Of a stretch of DNA of 64,000 bases, positions 9,182-17,985 are shown piece after piece. Source of the DNA: DAIDKA01 sp049792815 (GTDB lineage Bacteria; Pseudomonadota; Gammaproteobacteria; Steroidobacterales; Steroidobacteraceae); NCBI GenBank assembly GCA_049792815.1, contig JBARBG010000025.1:62001-126000 (forward strand). Direction: 5' to 3'. How positions within the stretch are numbered: position 1 is the stretch's first letter; the number at the start of each line of letters is the position of its first letter. The notes under the pieces are model-generated. The model was not told where the DNA came from, made no database searches, and worked only from the letters and a program-made list of their open reading frames with translations. The translations under genes and the position numbers were made by a program.

Positions 9182-10522
9182 TCAAATGTTTTGGAGCGGC
9201 CCGGTGCTGTCACCGAAGCGCTCCGCCTGAACGTCAAACATGTTGGCGATGCTCAGCAGTAGGTTGCCAGTAGGAACCGTGCGGCTTGCATACGCAAGGT
9301 GGCGGTCGCCCTTCAGCCGACCCGATGCGCCGCCGACCAGGATCGCCGGCGTGTCATAATGCAGATGCTGATTGGAATTGCCCATGTTCGATCCGAACAG
9401 CAGCAATGAGTGATCCAGCAAGGTGCCATCGCCTTCCTTGATCGAATCGAGCTTCCGGGCCAGGTAGGCCAGCATCTGCACGTGATAGCGGTTGATCATC
9501 GCCAATAGCGCGATCTGGCCGGGATCCTCGGCGTGGTGCGAGATGCCATGGAAACTGGAGTTGGTACCGCTCTCCGGGTAGACGCGACTGGTCAGGTCGC
9601 GCGCGTACAGCATGCTCGCCACGCGGGTGATGTCGGTCTGGTAGGCCAGAGCCAGCAGATCCCACTGCACCTGGATGTGTTCGTGGAAGGACTCCGGCAC
9701 GCCGTAGGGCATGGTCATGTTCGGCGCATCCGTCGACGCGCGTGCCGCGATGCTGAGCCGACGCTCGACTTCACGCACGTCGTCCGCGTACTGCTCCAGG
9801 CGCACCTGGTCGGCATGCGGGACTTCGGTCATGAGCGCGCGCAGGCTGCCGTTCACCGAGTCCAGGATGCTGGCCTGACGCTCGCGTCGCACCTTGCGCA
9901 GCTGCGGAGAACTGCCATCGCCGAACATGCGCTCGAACAGCGTCTGCGGATTGATCTCCATGGGCAGCGGCCGGGTGGGCGTCTCCCAGGAGATCGTATT
10001 GGTATACACGCAGCTGTAGCCCTCGCCACAACTTGAATTGGCGCCCGGGTCCTCCACGGCCAACTGCAGGGAGGGCAACAGGTTCTGCCCGCCGATCTTG
10101 GCCGCGATCAGCTGATCGAGCGAGGTGCCCACTTCGATATCCGCGCCGGTGGTCTTGCGCGGCTTCATGCCGGTCAGAAATGCTGCCGCGACGAAGTGGT
10201 CGGCGCCGGTTACGCCCGGGGGATTCTCCGACGACTTCGACCACAGGCCACTGGTCAGCACCACTTTCTTGCGAAACGGCTCCAGCGGCTCGTACACGTA
10301 GGGATATTTGAAACCTGGCGCGCTGCTGTCCGGGATCCAGTGGCCGGGCGCAATGCCATGGGGCACGAAGGCGCCCAGGAAGCGCGTCGGCACGATCTGC
10401 TTCTCGACCGCGTAGGCGCCGCGCGTGGGCAACATCGACTCAAGCAGCGGAACTGCGAGCGTCGTGCCGAGGCCACGCAGGAAGGTGCGTCGCGGCAGCC
10501 TCTTATTGGTCAGGAAAAACAC
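9182..10522 (-). CDS. DUF1552 family Tat-exported protein
   Basis: 446 residues. The twin-arginine signal (LPRRTFLRGLGTTLAVPLLE) is followed by typical DUF1552 sequence: FVPHGIAPGHWIPD, GADHFVAAAFLTG, TSLDQLIAAKIG, ELLLFGSNMGN-like LLLFGSNMGNSNQHLH. DUF1552 genes are nearly always next to DUF1592 genes, first noted in planctomycetes and acidobacteria; the biochemical role is unknown but the fold resembles alkaline-phosphatase-like proteins. GTG start 10522 with AAGGA seven bases upstream. It begins 11 bp after the DUF1592 stop. Confidence 0.9.
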   Translation of the reverse strand: MFFLTNKRLPRRTFLRGLGTTLAVPLLESMLPTRGAYAVEKQIVPTRFLGAFVPHGIAPGHWIPDSSAPGFKYPYVYEPLEPFRKKVVLTSGLWSKSSENPPGVTGADHFVAAAFLTGMKPRKTTGADIEVGTSLDQLIAAKIGGQNLLPSLQLAVEDPGANSSCGEGYSCVYTNTISWETPTRPLPMEINPQTLFERMFGDGSSPQLRKVRRERQASILDSVNGSLRALMTEVPHADQVRLEQYADDVREVERRLSIAARASTDAPNMTMPYGVPESFHEHIQVQWDLLALAYQTDITRVASMLYARDLTSRVYPESGTNSSFHGISHHAEDPGQIALLAMINRYHVQMLAYLARKLDSIKEGDGTLLDHSLLLFGSNMGNSNQHLHYDTPAILVGGASGRLKGDRHLAYASRTVPTGNLLLSIANMFDVQAERFGDSTGPLQNI

Positions 10523-10533
10523 GCGTGGTTCCT

Positions 10534-13032
10534 TCAGTGTCCCGGATTCATGTTGCTGGCGATGGTGTCGGCAGTTGCGGCCCCGCCAACCTGTGTCTTC
10601 AAGGTCGAACCCTTGGTGTCCGTGCCCGGGACCACGTTCATGCGAAACAGATCGTTCATGACGATCGCCTCGATCAGGCTCCTGAACCGGTAGTCATCAT
10701 GCGCCGCCGTGCGCAGCACGCTGCGCACCGTTGGCATGTCGTCGTACTCGATGCCACGTCCCAGGGCATAGGTCATGAGGGCCTGGGCCACGTTGCGCAG
10801 ATACTGGTCCTGGTGACGCAGCAGCAGATCGCGCACGCCTGCGGGACCCTCGACGTGCGAGCCGTCGTACATCGTGGCGCGTGCATCGATGGGCTGGGTG
10901 CCATCCAGCGTGCGCCAGTGCCCGACCGCGTCATACTGTTCCATCGCGAAGCCGACCGGCTCCATGATCTTGTGGCAGCTGGCGCAGACCGGATTGGCGT
11001 GATGCTGCTCAAGCTGCTCGCGCATCGTGGGTGCGGCGGCATTGCCGGCCGGATCGACCGGGTGCGGCTTCAACGTCGGCACATCCGCCGGCGGGTCCGG
11101 CGCCGGTGACCCCAGCAGGGTGCGCAGCACCCAGTTGCCCCGTACCACCGGCGAAGTGCGCCCGGGATACGCGCTGATGGTGAGCAGCGCGCCCTTGCCC
11201 AGCAGCCCCCAGCGCGCACTCTGGCTGTCATCCAGATCGACGCGCCGGAAATAACTGCCCTTCACGCCGGGTATGCCATAGAACTTGGCCAGACGCCCGT
11301 TCACGAAAGTGTATTTGGCGGTCAACAGATCGAGCACGCTGCGGTTCTCGGTGACCATGCTGCCGAAGAACAGCTCCACTTCTTCACGGAACGCCTGGCG
11401 CAGGTTGTCATCGAAGTCCGGGAACTGGTCGACGACCGGTTCGTGGCTGGCCAGGGCGCGCAGACCCAGCCATTGTTCGGCAAAGTTCGTGGTCAGTGCG
11501 GAAGCGCGCGGGTCGGCCAGCATGCGTCGCACCTGGGCCCTGAGTACACCGTCCCTGAGCAGCGCTCCGGAACTACCCAGGCGCAGCAGCTCATCGTCGG
11601 GGACACTGCTCCACAGAAAAAACGACAGTCGCGCGGCAAGGTCCAAGCCGCCGACCCTGTAGGGCGACCCGGCGGCCAGCAAGGCGGGCGCGCTCTCCAC
11701 GCGGAACAGGAACTTCGGATCCACGAGCACCCGCTGCACCATCGCTTCCACGCCGGCGTCAAACCCACCGTTGCGCTGGCCGTTGGCATAGAACTGCATC
11801 ACGGTGTCCACGTCGGCATCCGTGGCATATCCCCGGTATGCCTGGCGGGTCAGCGCCGTGGCGATCTGTCGTGCGCAGCGCTGCTCCGCACCGGCCACGG
11901 GCCTGCAGCTGAGGATATGGCGGCGGCTGGGTGAATCCGTGGCCACGGTGGCCCGGGCCGGCCCGTCGATCCGCAGACGGCCGATGTGCGGGAAGAACGT
12001 GAACCCCGGGATGCCACCGGTCTCGATGGTGCTGCGGTCGAAGGCGTGGTTCATGTCCAGTCCCGGCGCATAGTTGGTCGCGAGGAAGGTCACGCCGATA
12101 CGGTGCGGGCCGGCCTTCAACGGCAGCGTGATGTCGATGGTCTTCAGCTGCCCCGTGGTCTCCTCATCGAAGACCAGGCTGCGGGACACGTTCAGCGCCT
12201 TGTCCCAGTCGATCTTGCTGATGCGCTGATCATCGACATACACCAGCAGCTGCTCGCCATGCACGTCGCCGAAGGGGCGAAAGTTGCCCATGTTGCCGAG
12301 GGTCACCGCAAACACCTTGAAGGTATAGGTGCCGTCGGCCGGAAAGGTGTGCTCGACCGCAAGGCCGCCGCGCGTTCCGAACGGCAGGCCGTCGACGTGG
12401 TAGTTCTGCGTGGTGTCGTCGGCCACGCGATAGTTCGCCTGCGTGGTCGCGGTCGCTGTTCCCAGCGCCGTGCGGCTGATCAGACCTGCCGCAGACAGAT
12501 AGGCATCCAGCAACGCCGGCGAGAAAGTTAAGGTCCCAGCCTGGTTGTCGAAGCCCCGGCTGACATCATCGGCCGGCAGCAGCTGCGCCATGTCGATGTT
12601 CAGGCCGAGAATATCGCGCACCGCGTTCTGGTATTCGGTGCGGTTCAGCCGATGCAGCCGGGGCATGGCCAGATTCGGCTTGGCATGGGCGTCGACTTCG
12701 TTTTCCAGGGAGGTGGCAAACGCCTGGAGGGTGCCCGGGTCGGGACGGGGCTTGCCGGCCGGCGGCATCATCCCGGCACGCAGTTTATGGATCATTCGTT
12801 CGGTGAGCGAGGCCTCTTCGTGGGCCTTGGAGGGGTCGAAAACCTCGAACTCCACCCCGCCGGTGTAATCCTCGTAATTATGACAGACGCTGCAATATTG
12901 CTGCACGAGATGCTGCTGTGCAGCGTCGGACAAGGTGCCGGGTGCGGCGAGGACCCGCAACGGCAGCAAGGCGCCGAGCAGCGCCCAGCCGAGCACCGGC
13001 CGGATCCGCCCTGCACGCATTTGCACCTGCAT
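10534..13032 (-). CDS. DUF1592-type multidomain exported protein with c-type haem motifs
   Basis: About 830 residues. Domain order: signal peptide, an N-terminal cytochrome-like region with CSVCH near residue 45 and a MMPP methionine ligand motif, DUF1587 (RLNRTEYQNAVRDILGLN), a carbohydrate-binding-like beta domain, DUF1595, DUF1592 (FFLWSSVPDDELLRLG), DUF1588 (TSPVVRGNWVLRTLLGSP plus a second haem motif CASCHK) and DUF1585 at the C-terminus (YALGRGIEYDD). Such proteins are thought to be secreted redox enzymes. The start is uncertain: ATG 13032, ATG 13020 or TTG 13050 (AGGGTG upstream). First gene of the operon that continues to the ankyrin gene. Confidence 0.88.
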   Translation of the reverse strand: MQVQMRAGRIRPVLGWALLGALLPLRVLAAPGTLSDAAQQHLVQQYCSVCHNYEDYTGGVEFEVFDPSKAHEEASLTERMIHKLRAGMMPPAGKPRPDPGTLQAFATSLENEVDAHAKPNLAMPRLHRLNRTEYQNAVRDILGLNIDMAQLLPADDVSRGFDNQAGTLTFSPALLDAYLSAAGLISRTALGTATATTQANYRVADDTTQNYHVDGLPFGTRGGLAVEHTFPADGTYTFKVFAVTLGNMGNFRPFGDVHGEQLLVYVDDQRISKIDWDKALNVSRSLVFDEETTGQLKTIDITLPLKAGPHRIGVTFLATNYAPGLDMNHAFDRSTIETGGIPGFTFFPHIGRLRIDGPARATVATDSPSRRHILSCRPVAGAEQRCARQIATALTRQAYRGYATDADVDTVMQFYANGQRNGGFDAGVEAMVQRVLVDPKFLFRVESAPALLAAGSPYRVGGLDLAARLSFFLWSSVPDDELLRLGSSGALLRDGVLRAQVRRMLADPRASALTTNFAEQWLGLRALASHEPVVDQFPDFDDNLRQAFREEVELFFGSMVTENRSVLDLLTAKYTFVNGRLAKFYGIPGVKGSYFRRVDLDDSQSARWGLLGKGALLTISAYPGRTSPVVRGNWVLRTLLGSPAPDPPADVPTLKPHPVDPAGNAAAPTMREQLEQHHANPVCASCHKIMEPVGFAMEQYDAVGHWRTLDGTQPIDARATMYDGSHVEGPAGVRDLLLRHQDQYLRNVAQALMTYALGRGIEYDDMPTVRSVLRTAAHDDYRFRSLIEAIVMNDLFRMNVVPGTDTKGSTLKTQVGGAATADTIASNMNPGH

Positions 13033-13338
13033 TCCGTTCAGTAAGGTCAAAACGCACCCTAAATAAGGCTTACGGGAGCATTTTCACCCGGGATCCCGTC
13101 GCCCCGTCGGGCCGAGGATTCGGCGCCGATTGCCCACCGGGCCAGGCGGTGGATGCAGGTTGAGATTACAACAGCTACGTGTGGGTAATTCCAGCAATGC
13201 AGTGCAGTTCAGGACAGGGCAGTGCAGTTCGAGACACGGTATGAGCATGGCTTCCTTGCTGCGCAGTCAACAATGTTGACCCTGTTCGGGATCCCGCTGC
13301 ACGTCTATGATCGCCCCCTGCGTTGTACCAACCGATCC

Positions 13339-14169
13339 ATGGCAAAGGCCCAGAGCAAGGCTGTGAATAAGTACCTCAAATCTCCGCTGGTATTGTCCGC
13401 CCTCCTCTTCGCCACGGCGGCGCTGGCAGCCCCTCCGCCGAAGACTCTGTTTGACAGCGGCGACCCCACCCTGGCGCTGACGCCGGGCCTGCGGGGAGCC
13501 GAGAAGGCGCCCCCGAATGCGCCCCCGGGAAACCCCGATTTGCACGATTTGAATGGCGTGTGGTGGCTGTCAGGCTACCAATACATGCTGGGCCCCGAGC
13601 CGGGGGTTGCCCCGCCCCTGAAACCCAAATACATGGCCATCCTGGAGCGGCGTATCCGCGCCAAGAATCGCGGCACGCCGGAGGCCGATGCCTCCACGCA
13701 GTGCCTGCCCCACGGCATGCCGCGCATCATGGAGAGCCCCTACCCCATCGAGATCGTCCAGACCGCGCAGCGCGTCACCATCCTGCATGAGGTGGCCCAC
13801 AACCTGCGGCGCATCTGGCTGAACCGTGACCATCCCAGAAACGTGGACCATACGTTCCTGGGCGACTCGGTCGGGCATTGGGAGGGGGACACCCTGGTAG
13901 TCGACACGGTCGGCCTGAACGACCGGACCTTCATCGATGACGAAGGCAGCAGTCATTCCACCCAGGAACATGTCATCGAGCGCTTCCGCAAGATCGACAA
14001 TGGCCAGAATCTCGAATTGATCATGACGGTCGAGGACCCGGTCACGCTGGAGCACCCCTATAGCTACCGCCGCATCTACCACTGGCGGCCGGATGTGCGG
14101 CCGCAGGAGTATGTCTGCGAAGAGAACAACCGCAATGCGCCGGTGAATGGCGTCACGGTGGCCAAATGA
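13339..14169 (+). CDS. Exported protein of the GHWEGDTLVV family, pair 2 member A
   Basis: 276 residues, signal sequence in residues 9-35 (KYLKSPLVLSALLFATAALA). The core is very close to the protein at 5391: TQCLPHGMPRIM, VTILHEVAHNLRRIWLN, GDSVGHWEGDTLVVDTVGLND, VEDP, and a C-terminal VCEENNRNAPVNGVTVAK. ATG 13339 was picked because the signal peptide follows it; no good Shine-Dalgarno is visible, and GTG 13362 is possible. The 288 bp upstream (13051-13338) hold divergent promoters but no gene I can support. The stop overlaps the next start as ATGA, exactly as in pair 1. Confidence 0.8.
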   Translation: MAKAQSKAVNKYLKSPLVLSALLFATAALAAPPPKTLFDSGDPTLALTPGLRGAEKAPPNAPPGNPDLHDLNGVWWLSGYQYMLGPEPGVAPPLKPKYMAILERRIRAKNRGTPEADASTQCLPHGMPRIMESPYPIEIVQTAQRVTILHEVAHNLRRIWLNRDHPRNVDHTFLGDSVGHWEGDTLVVDTVGLNDRTFIDDEGSSHSTQEHVIERFRKIDNGQNLELIMTVEDPVTLEHPYSYRRIYHWRPDVRPQEYVCEENNRNAPVNGVTVAK

Positions 14170-14849
14170 GAGCGCTCTGCGTGATGGTGTCGGGCGCGGT
14201 CATGACCGCGTTGAGCCTCGTGGCGCAGGCCGACCCGCCGGACCTGAGCGGCGTGTGGTTCCTGTCCGGCCATGTGGGGGCTGTGAAGACCATCGAGGGG
14301 CATGCGCCGCCCCTGACGCCGCAGGCCAAGATCGTCTTCGATGCGCATCTGGCAGCCGCCCGGAAGGGCGATTATTCCTACGACGGGCTCACGCGCTGCC
14401 TGCCACCCGGCCTGCCGCGTCTGATGCTGATGAAGGAGCCGTTCGAAATTCTGCAGCGAACCAAGGAGCTGTATTTCGTACACCAGCTCAACCGCCTGCC
14501 GCGTCGCGTGTATCTGGATGAGGCCCTGCCCACGGATGTTGATCCGCATTACCTGGGCTACTCGGTGGGCAAGTGGGACGGCAATGCCCTGGTGATCGAT
14601 TCCTCAGGGTTCGATGACAGCACGCTGCTGGACAATGCCGGGCTGCCGCACTCCGAGGCCCTGCATCTCACCGAACGCTACGAGTTGAGCCAGGACGGCA
14701 AGCACCTGCACCTGAAGTACACCATCGATGATCCGAAGACCTTCACGCAGGCCTGGTCCGGTCAGGCCGATTACGTGAAGCGGCCCGGATACGAGCTGAC
14801 CGAAGACGTCTGCGCGGCGACGCCGGAAGCCAAGCGGCCCCGCAGCTGA
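14166..14849 (+). CDS. Exported protein of the GHWEGDTLVV family, pair 2 member B
   Basis: 227 residues with a signal peptide (MRALCVMVSGAVMTALSLVA). Paralogous to the protein at 6239: CLPPGLPRLMLMKEPFEILQ, LYFVHQLNRLPRRVYLD, YSVGKWDGNALVIDSSGFDD, YTIDDPKTF. Translationally coupled to member A by ATGA. The stop codon TGA (14847-14849) directly abuts the stop of the convergent DsbA-like gene, leaving no room for a terminator between them. Function unknown. Confidence 0.8.
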   Translation: MRALCVMVSGAVMTALSLVAQADPPDLSGVWFLSGHVGAVKTIEGHAPPLTPQAKIVFDAHLAAARKGDYSYDGLTRCLPPGLPRLMLMKEPFEILQRTKELYFVHQLNRLPRRVYLDEALPTDVDPHYLGYSVGKWDGNALVIDSSGFDDSTLLDNAGLPHSEALHLTERYELSQDGKHLHLKYTIDDPKTFTQAWSGQADYVKRPGYELTEDVCAATPEAKRPRS

Positions 14850-15452
14850 TTACTGGGTGACGTTGCGGGAGCGGGCGACCAGCACCCGCAGTTGTGCGAG
14901 GGTAAGGGCGCTGCTCACCAGTTGACGGCCCACCAGGAAGACTGGCGTCCCCTGCACCCCAAGCGCGTGGGTTTCGCGCTCGCTGCGCGCCAGCAGCGCG
15001 TCAATCTGCGCTGCGTGGGCCTTGCGGTCCGTTTCGAGACGCTTCATGTCCACCCCGACGCTGCGCAATACCGCATCGACGTCGGAATCCTGATCCAGAT
15101 CGTGGGTCGTGCCTATCAGGGCATCATGAGCGATGAGAAACTTTCCCTGCCAGTTGGCGGCGAGCGCCGCGCGGGCCGCGTAGATGGACGCACCCCCGAA
15201 GATCGGCCATTCCTTGTAGAGGATCTGCACGCCCGGGTCCATATGCAGGAGCTTGTGCAGTTCCGGCGCCGTCCTGCGGCAATAAGGACAGTTGTAGTCC
15301 AGATACTCCACGATGACGACGTCCGCGTGCTGGGCTCCCGCCGCGGGCACCACCGGCTGCGCCGTAATGGCGGCAATGTCCTGCGCCCCCAGCGCCGCCA
15401 CCGATCCCAGCAGGCCGGCCAGAACACCCAGCAGCGGCAGCAGCCGGCGCAT
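14850..15452 (-). CDS. DsbA-family thiol oxidoreductase
   Basis: 200 residues, signal peptide MRRLLPLLGVLAGLLGSVAA, then a thioredoxin fold with the active site CPYC in EYLDYNCPYCRRTAPEL and the cis-proline loop GVQGTPVFLVG. It fits periplasmic DsbA/DsbG-like proteins that act on exported substrates. The start at 15452 overlaps the tannase stop by one base (TAATG), so the two are coupled. That pairing suggests that it helps the disulfide-containing tannase fold; this is inference. Confidence 0.88.
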   Translation of the reverse strand: MRRLLPLLGVLAGLLGSVAALGAQDIAAITAQPVVPAAGAQHADVVIVEYLDYNCPYCRRTAPELHKLLHMDPGVQILYKEWPIFGGASIYAARAALAANWQGKFLIAHDALIGTTHDLDQDSDVDAVLRSVGVDMKRLETDRKAHAAQIDALLARSERETHALGVQGTPVFLVGRQLVSSALTLAQLRVLVARSRNVTQ

Positions 15453-17041
15453 TACTTGCAGCTGAAGCTGGCCGCGTCGTTGCTGTCGCCCTTGCCGTCG
15501 TATACGGCCCGATGCGGGTAGGCACACAGCGGCCGGGTGCGATCGGCCTTGCCGGCGGTCCTGTGCGTGGCAATCATGCTGTCGGGCGCCACGCCCTTTT
15601 CCACCCAGGCCTCGAGCGCGCCCACTGAATCAAAAGTGTCAGGTCCGGGACCGCGGCCGCAGTGCATGACACCGGGCGCCAGGAACAGCCGCGCGAAGTC
15701 CGCGACCTGCGCCAAGGCGGCATCCTGGGCAATACCCGCCTTGGGCGCAAAATGCCCGGCCAGATTGTTGTAGTAGGCAATGGTATGCAGTGGGCTGATG
15801 AGCGGATCGGACCAGCCATGCCACAGGATCAACTTGCCACCGGCGCGGCGGAATTCGGCCAGGTCAGTGCTGCCGTCATTCATGACCGCGCCGATCTTTT
15901 CATCCGCCTTTTTGACGTCACGGTCGTAGTTGATGGTGTGGAAGTCCCACTGCGGATCCTCGAACACCATATCCTGGAAAGTGCTCGCACCCAGCGCGGC
16001 GACGCGCTTGCTGCGCGCCTGCAGCAGCGCGAACTCCATGCCGCGCGGCCAACCCGGATACACGGCGGCGCCATTTGAGTAATGGGCACCGGAGTAGATG
16101 TGTTCGAGGGCCGTGACTTCGGTCGGCGTCAGACAGAGCTTGGGATCCTGACCGCTCTTGCAGGCCAGTTCCCGGGGTTTGAAGTCACAGGCGAGCGGAT
16201 CGGAAATCAATCCGTCCCTGACCCCGTCCTTGGCGTCGCACTTGGCGATTACCGCTGCGGAGATCATCGGGATCTTGTCGACATCAAGCTGCTGGGCCGC
16301 CATGTAGCCCCACAACTGGCCGGCGTGCAGGTGCACCACCTGCGAAGCCGGTGCGCCCGCAATGATGCCGTCGTAATCGTGCGGATAGCGATGCGCTTCG
16401 GTCAGCGCCTCCCAGCCACCCGAAGAGCAGCCGACAAAGTAGGAGCGGCTGGGCGGCTGGGCGTAAAAGGCTGCGATTATGGCTTTGGCCTTGACGGCAG
16501 TCTCGTGCTGCGCGCGGTACCCCTGGTCTTTCACCAGTTCCGGGTGGTGCAGCGCCCAGCTGGCAGGATCAGGCTGGGTGGCCACATGGCCCATGTCGGT
16601 ATTGGCCGTCGCGAAGTGCTTGAGCAGCCCCGTCGCCAGCGCGGTGTAGACGATGGCGCCGTTGTAGCCACCATTGCCCGTGCCCTGGAACTTGCCGTTC
16701 CAGTCCTTCATTGGCAGCCACACCTCGAAACGCACCGCCGGCTTGACCACCCCGCTCACCCGGCAGAACGCCGGCAGCTTCCCAAGCAGCGCGTCCTGGG
16801 CCGCCTTGGCGGCGGCCTGATCTTTGGCCTCCTGCGCAGTCTCAGGCGGGGGCGGCGGCAAGGCAGGCGGAGGCGGCGTGAATCGGGGTCCTTCGACCAC
16901 CACGGCGGTCAGGCCGCTGGTATCGGCCAGCTTGAGGCTGGCCAGGTGACCGCAGTCGGCCGCGGTCTGGGACCAGGCCCCCTGGGCGGCGGCGCAAAAC
17001 ACCGCTGCCACGGCCATCAGCACGGATTTTTCTGCTCTCAC
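15452..17041 (-). CDS. Tannase/feruloyl esterase family alpha/beta hydrolase
   Basis: 529 residues, exported (signal peptide MRAEKSVLMAVAAVFCAAAQ). The tannase family signature is clear: catalytic Ser in FVGCSSGGWEAL with the adjacent Cys, Asp in WHGWSDPLIS, and His in APGVMHCGRGPGPD, where the two cysteines form the conserved disulfide linking the triad. It hydrolyses ester bonds of plant phenolics such as galloyl or feruloyl esters. The start GTG 17041 follows GGGGGG four bases upstream; a longer frame start at 17485 would run through the divergent thioredoxin gene. A proline-rich linker (about residues 47-62) follows the signal peptide. Confidence 0.9.
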   Translation of the reverse strand: MRAEKSVLMAVAAVFCAAAQGAWSQTAADCGHLASLKLADTSGLTAVVVEGPRFTPPPPALPPPPPETAQEAKDQAAAKAAQDALLGKLPAFCRVSGVVKPAVRFEVWLPMKDWNGKFQGTGNGGYNGAIVYTALATGLLKHFATANTDMGHVATQPDPASWALHHPELVKDQGYRAQHETAVKAKAIIAAFYAQPPSRSYFVGCSSGGWEALTEAHRYPHDYDGIIAGAPASQVVHLHAGQLWGYMAAQQLDVDKIPMISAAVIAKCDAKDGVRDGLISDPLACDFKPRELACKSGQDPKLCLTPTEVTALEHIYSGAHYSNGAAVYPGWPRGMEFALLQARSKRVAALGASTFQDMVFEDPQWDFHTINYDRDVKKADEKIGAVMNDGSTDLAEFRRAGGKLILWHGWSDPLISPLHTIAYYNNLAGHFAPKAGIAQDAALAQVADFARLFLAPGVMHCGRGPGPDTFDSVGALEAWVEKGVAPDSMIATHRTAGKADRTRPLCAYPHRAVYDGKGDSNDAASFSCK

Positions 17042-17063
17042 GATTCCCCCCGAAAGGCGCAGC

Positions 17064-17080
17064 CCCAGATGACATCTGGG
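17064..17080. promoter_or_regulatory. Perfect palindrome, candidate operator
   Basis: CCCAGATG-A-CATCTGGG: two perfect 8-bp arms about one central base. It lies 22 bp upstream of the tannase GTG and spans the ATG of the divergent thioredoxin gene. This is the size and symmetry of a dimeric repressor or activator site. No matching regulator gene lies nearby and I saw no second copy, so function is inferred from position only. Confidence 0.4.
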
Positions 17081-17428
17081 CCGGAATCTTACCCTGATCC
17101 GCCCAGTCACAGGACCTTGGCATACTATGGCGCCAACTGGTGTTCGGACTGCCGCGCCCTGGACAAGGCCATGCACGGCAGCAGCCAGCACCTCATCGAT
17201 GCCGGATTCGAGCTCGTGAAGATCGACGTGGGTAACTTTGACAAGAACCTCTATCTCGCCAACCGTTACGGAAACCCGATCGCGAAGGGCATTCCGGCAC
17301 TGGTGCTGCTCGGTGCGGACAATCAGGTCATCTACTCCACCCGGGATGGTGAACTGGCCAGTGCCGGACAGATGACCGAACAGAGCATCTATGACTTTCT
17401 CAAGCACAAGCTCGGGCAGAGGAGCTGA
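17069..17428 (+). CDS. Thioredoxin-fold protein
   Basis: 119 residues, no signal peptide. Thioredoxin fold with active site WCSDC in YYGANWCSDCRALD, a VKIDVG strand and the cis-proline loop GIPALVLLG. The longer frame open from 16082 is the shadow of the tannase gene, so the start is ATG 17069 (weak upstream AAAGG) or TTG 17117. The ATG lies within the palindrome, which makes the later start worth considering. It leads a plus-strand operon with SnoaL-like and aldehyde dehydrogenase genes. Confidence 0.78.
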   Translation: MTSGPESYPDPPSHRTLAYYGANWCSDCRALDKAMHGSSQHLIDAGFELVKIDVGNFDKNLYLANRYGNPIAKGIPALVLLGADNQVIYSTRDGELASAGQMTEQSIYDFLKHKLGQRS

Positions 17429-17432
17429 ATCC

Positions 17433-17966
17433 ATGGCGCATGCCAACCCAACCGCCGTATCCGCCGACGATCGCGCCGCCATCATCGAGACCTATGCTCG
17501 ATATGCCTGGGGTCTAGACCTGGCCGATGCCGACATGCTGCTCTCGGCCTTCGCCGAGGATGCCGAGTTCGACCATCTGTGGCAGGGCAAGGTCAAAGGC
17601 CACGCGGCGATTCTGGCGAACATGCGCGAGCTGTGGAACGACCGCCAGCACTGGTGGTTCGGACGCCAGCACCTCTTCAACCACTACATCATGGAGCGCC
17701 AGCCCGACGCATCCGTCAAGGTGCGCTGCTTCTTCCAGATCATGCAGTTCAATGTCGATTACGGCACCAACTTCGTATTCGGCATCGGCACCCGCGAGGA
17801 CCTGTGTGTCCAGCGCGGCGGACGCTGGGTGTTCAAGACCCTGTTCATCAATGCCTGGCGCTCGCAGGCGGATGTTCCCTGGAAGGGGGAGGTCAGGCTG
17901 GTCGGGCGCCCCAGCGGGCCCGGGGCGGCCAAGCCATCGCTGCCGCCGAGCTTCAAGGCCGGTTGA
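17433..17966 (+). CDS. SnoaL-like domain protein
   Basis: 177 residues, cytoplasmic. N-terminal helix IIETYARYAWGLDLADADML, then FAEDAEFDHLWQGKVKGHAAI, and a conserved beta-sheet with RCFFQIMQFNVDYGTNFVFG and WVFKTLFINAW. Relatives include dehydratases, isomerases and scytalone-dehydratase-like enzymes. ATG 17433 has AGAGGAG eight bases upstream, overlapping the end of the thioredoxin gene. It precedes the aldehyde dehydrogenase by 19 bp, so a role in one small catabolic route is likely. Confidence 0.85.
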   Translation: MAHANPTAVSADDRAAIIETYARYAWGLDLADADMLLSAFAEDAEFDHLWQGKVKGHAAILANMRELWNDRQHWWFGRQHLFNHYIMERQPDASVKVRCFFQIMQFNVDYGTNFVFGIGTREDLCVQRGGRWVFKTLFINAWRSQADVPWKGEVRLVGRPSGPGAAKPSLPPSFKAG

Positions 17967-17985
17967 CGGGAATCTTGAGGGATGT

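Noticed and set aside
16082..17068. Upstream extension of the thioredoxin reading frame
   Set aside because: It is antisense to the tannase gene and has shadow-like composition; thioredoxin homology begins after 17069.
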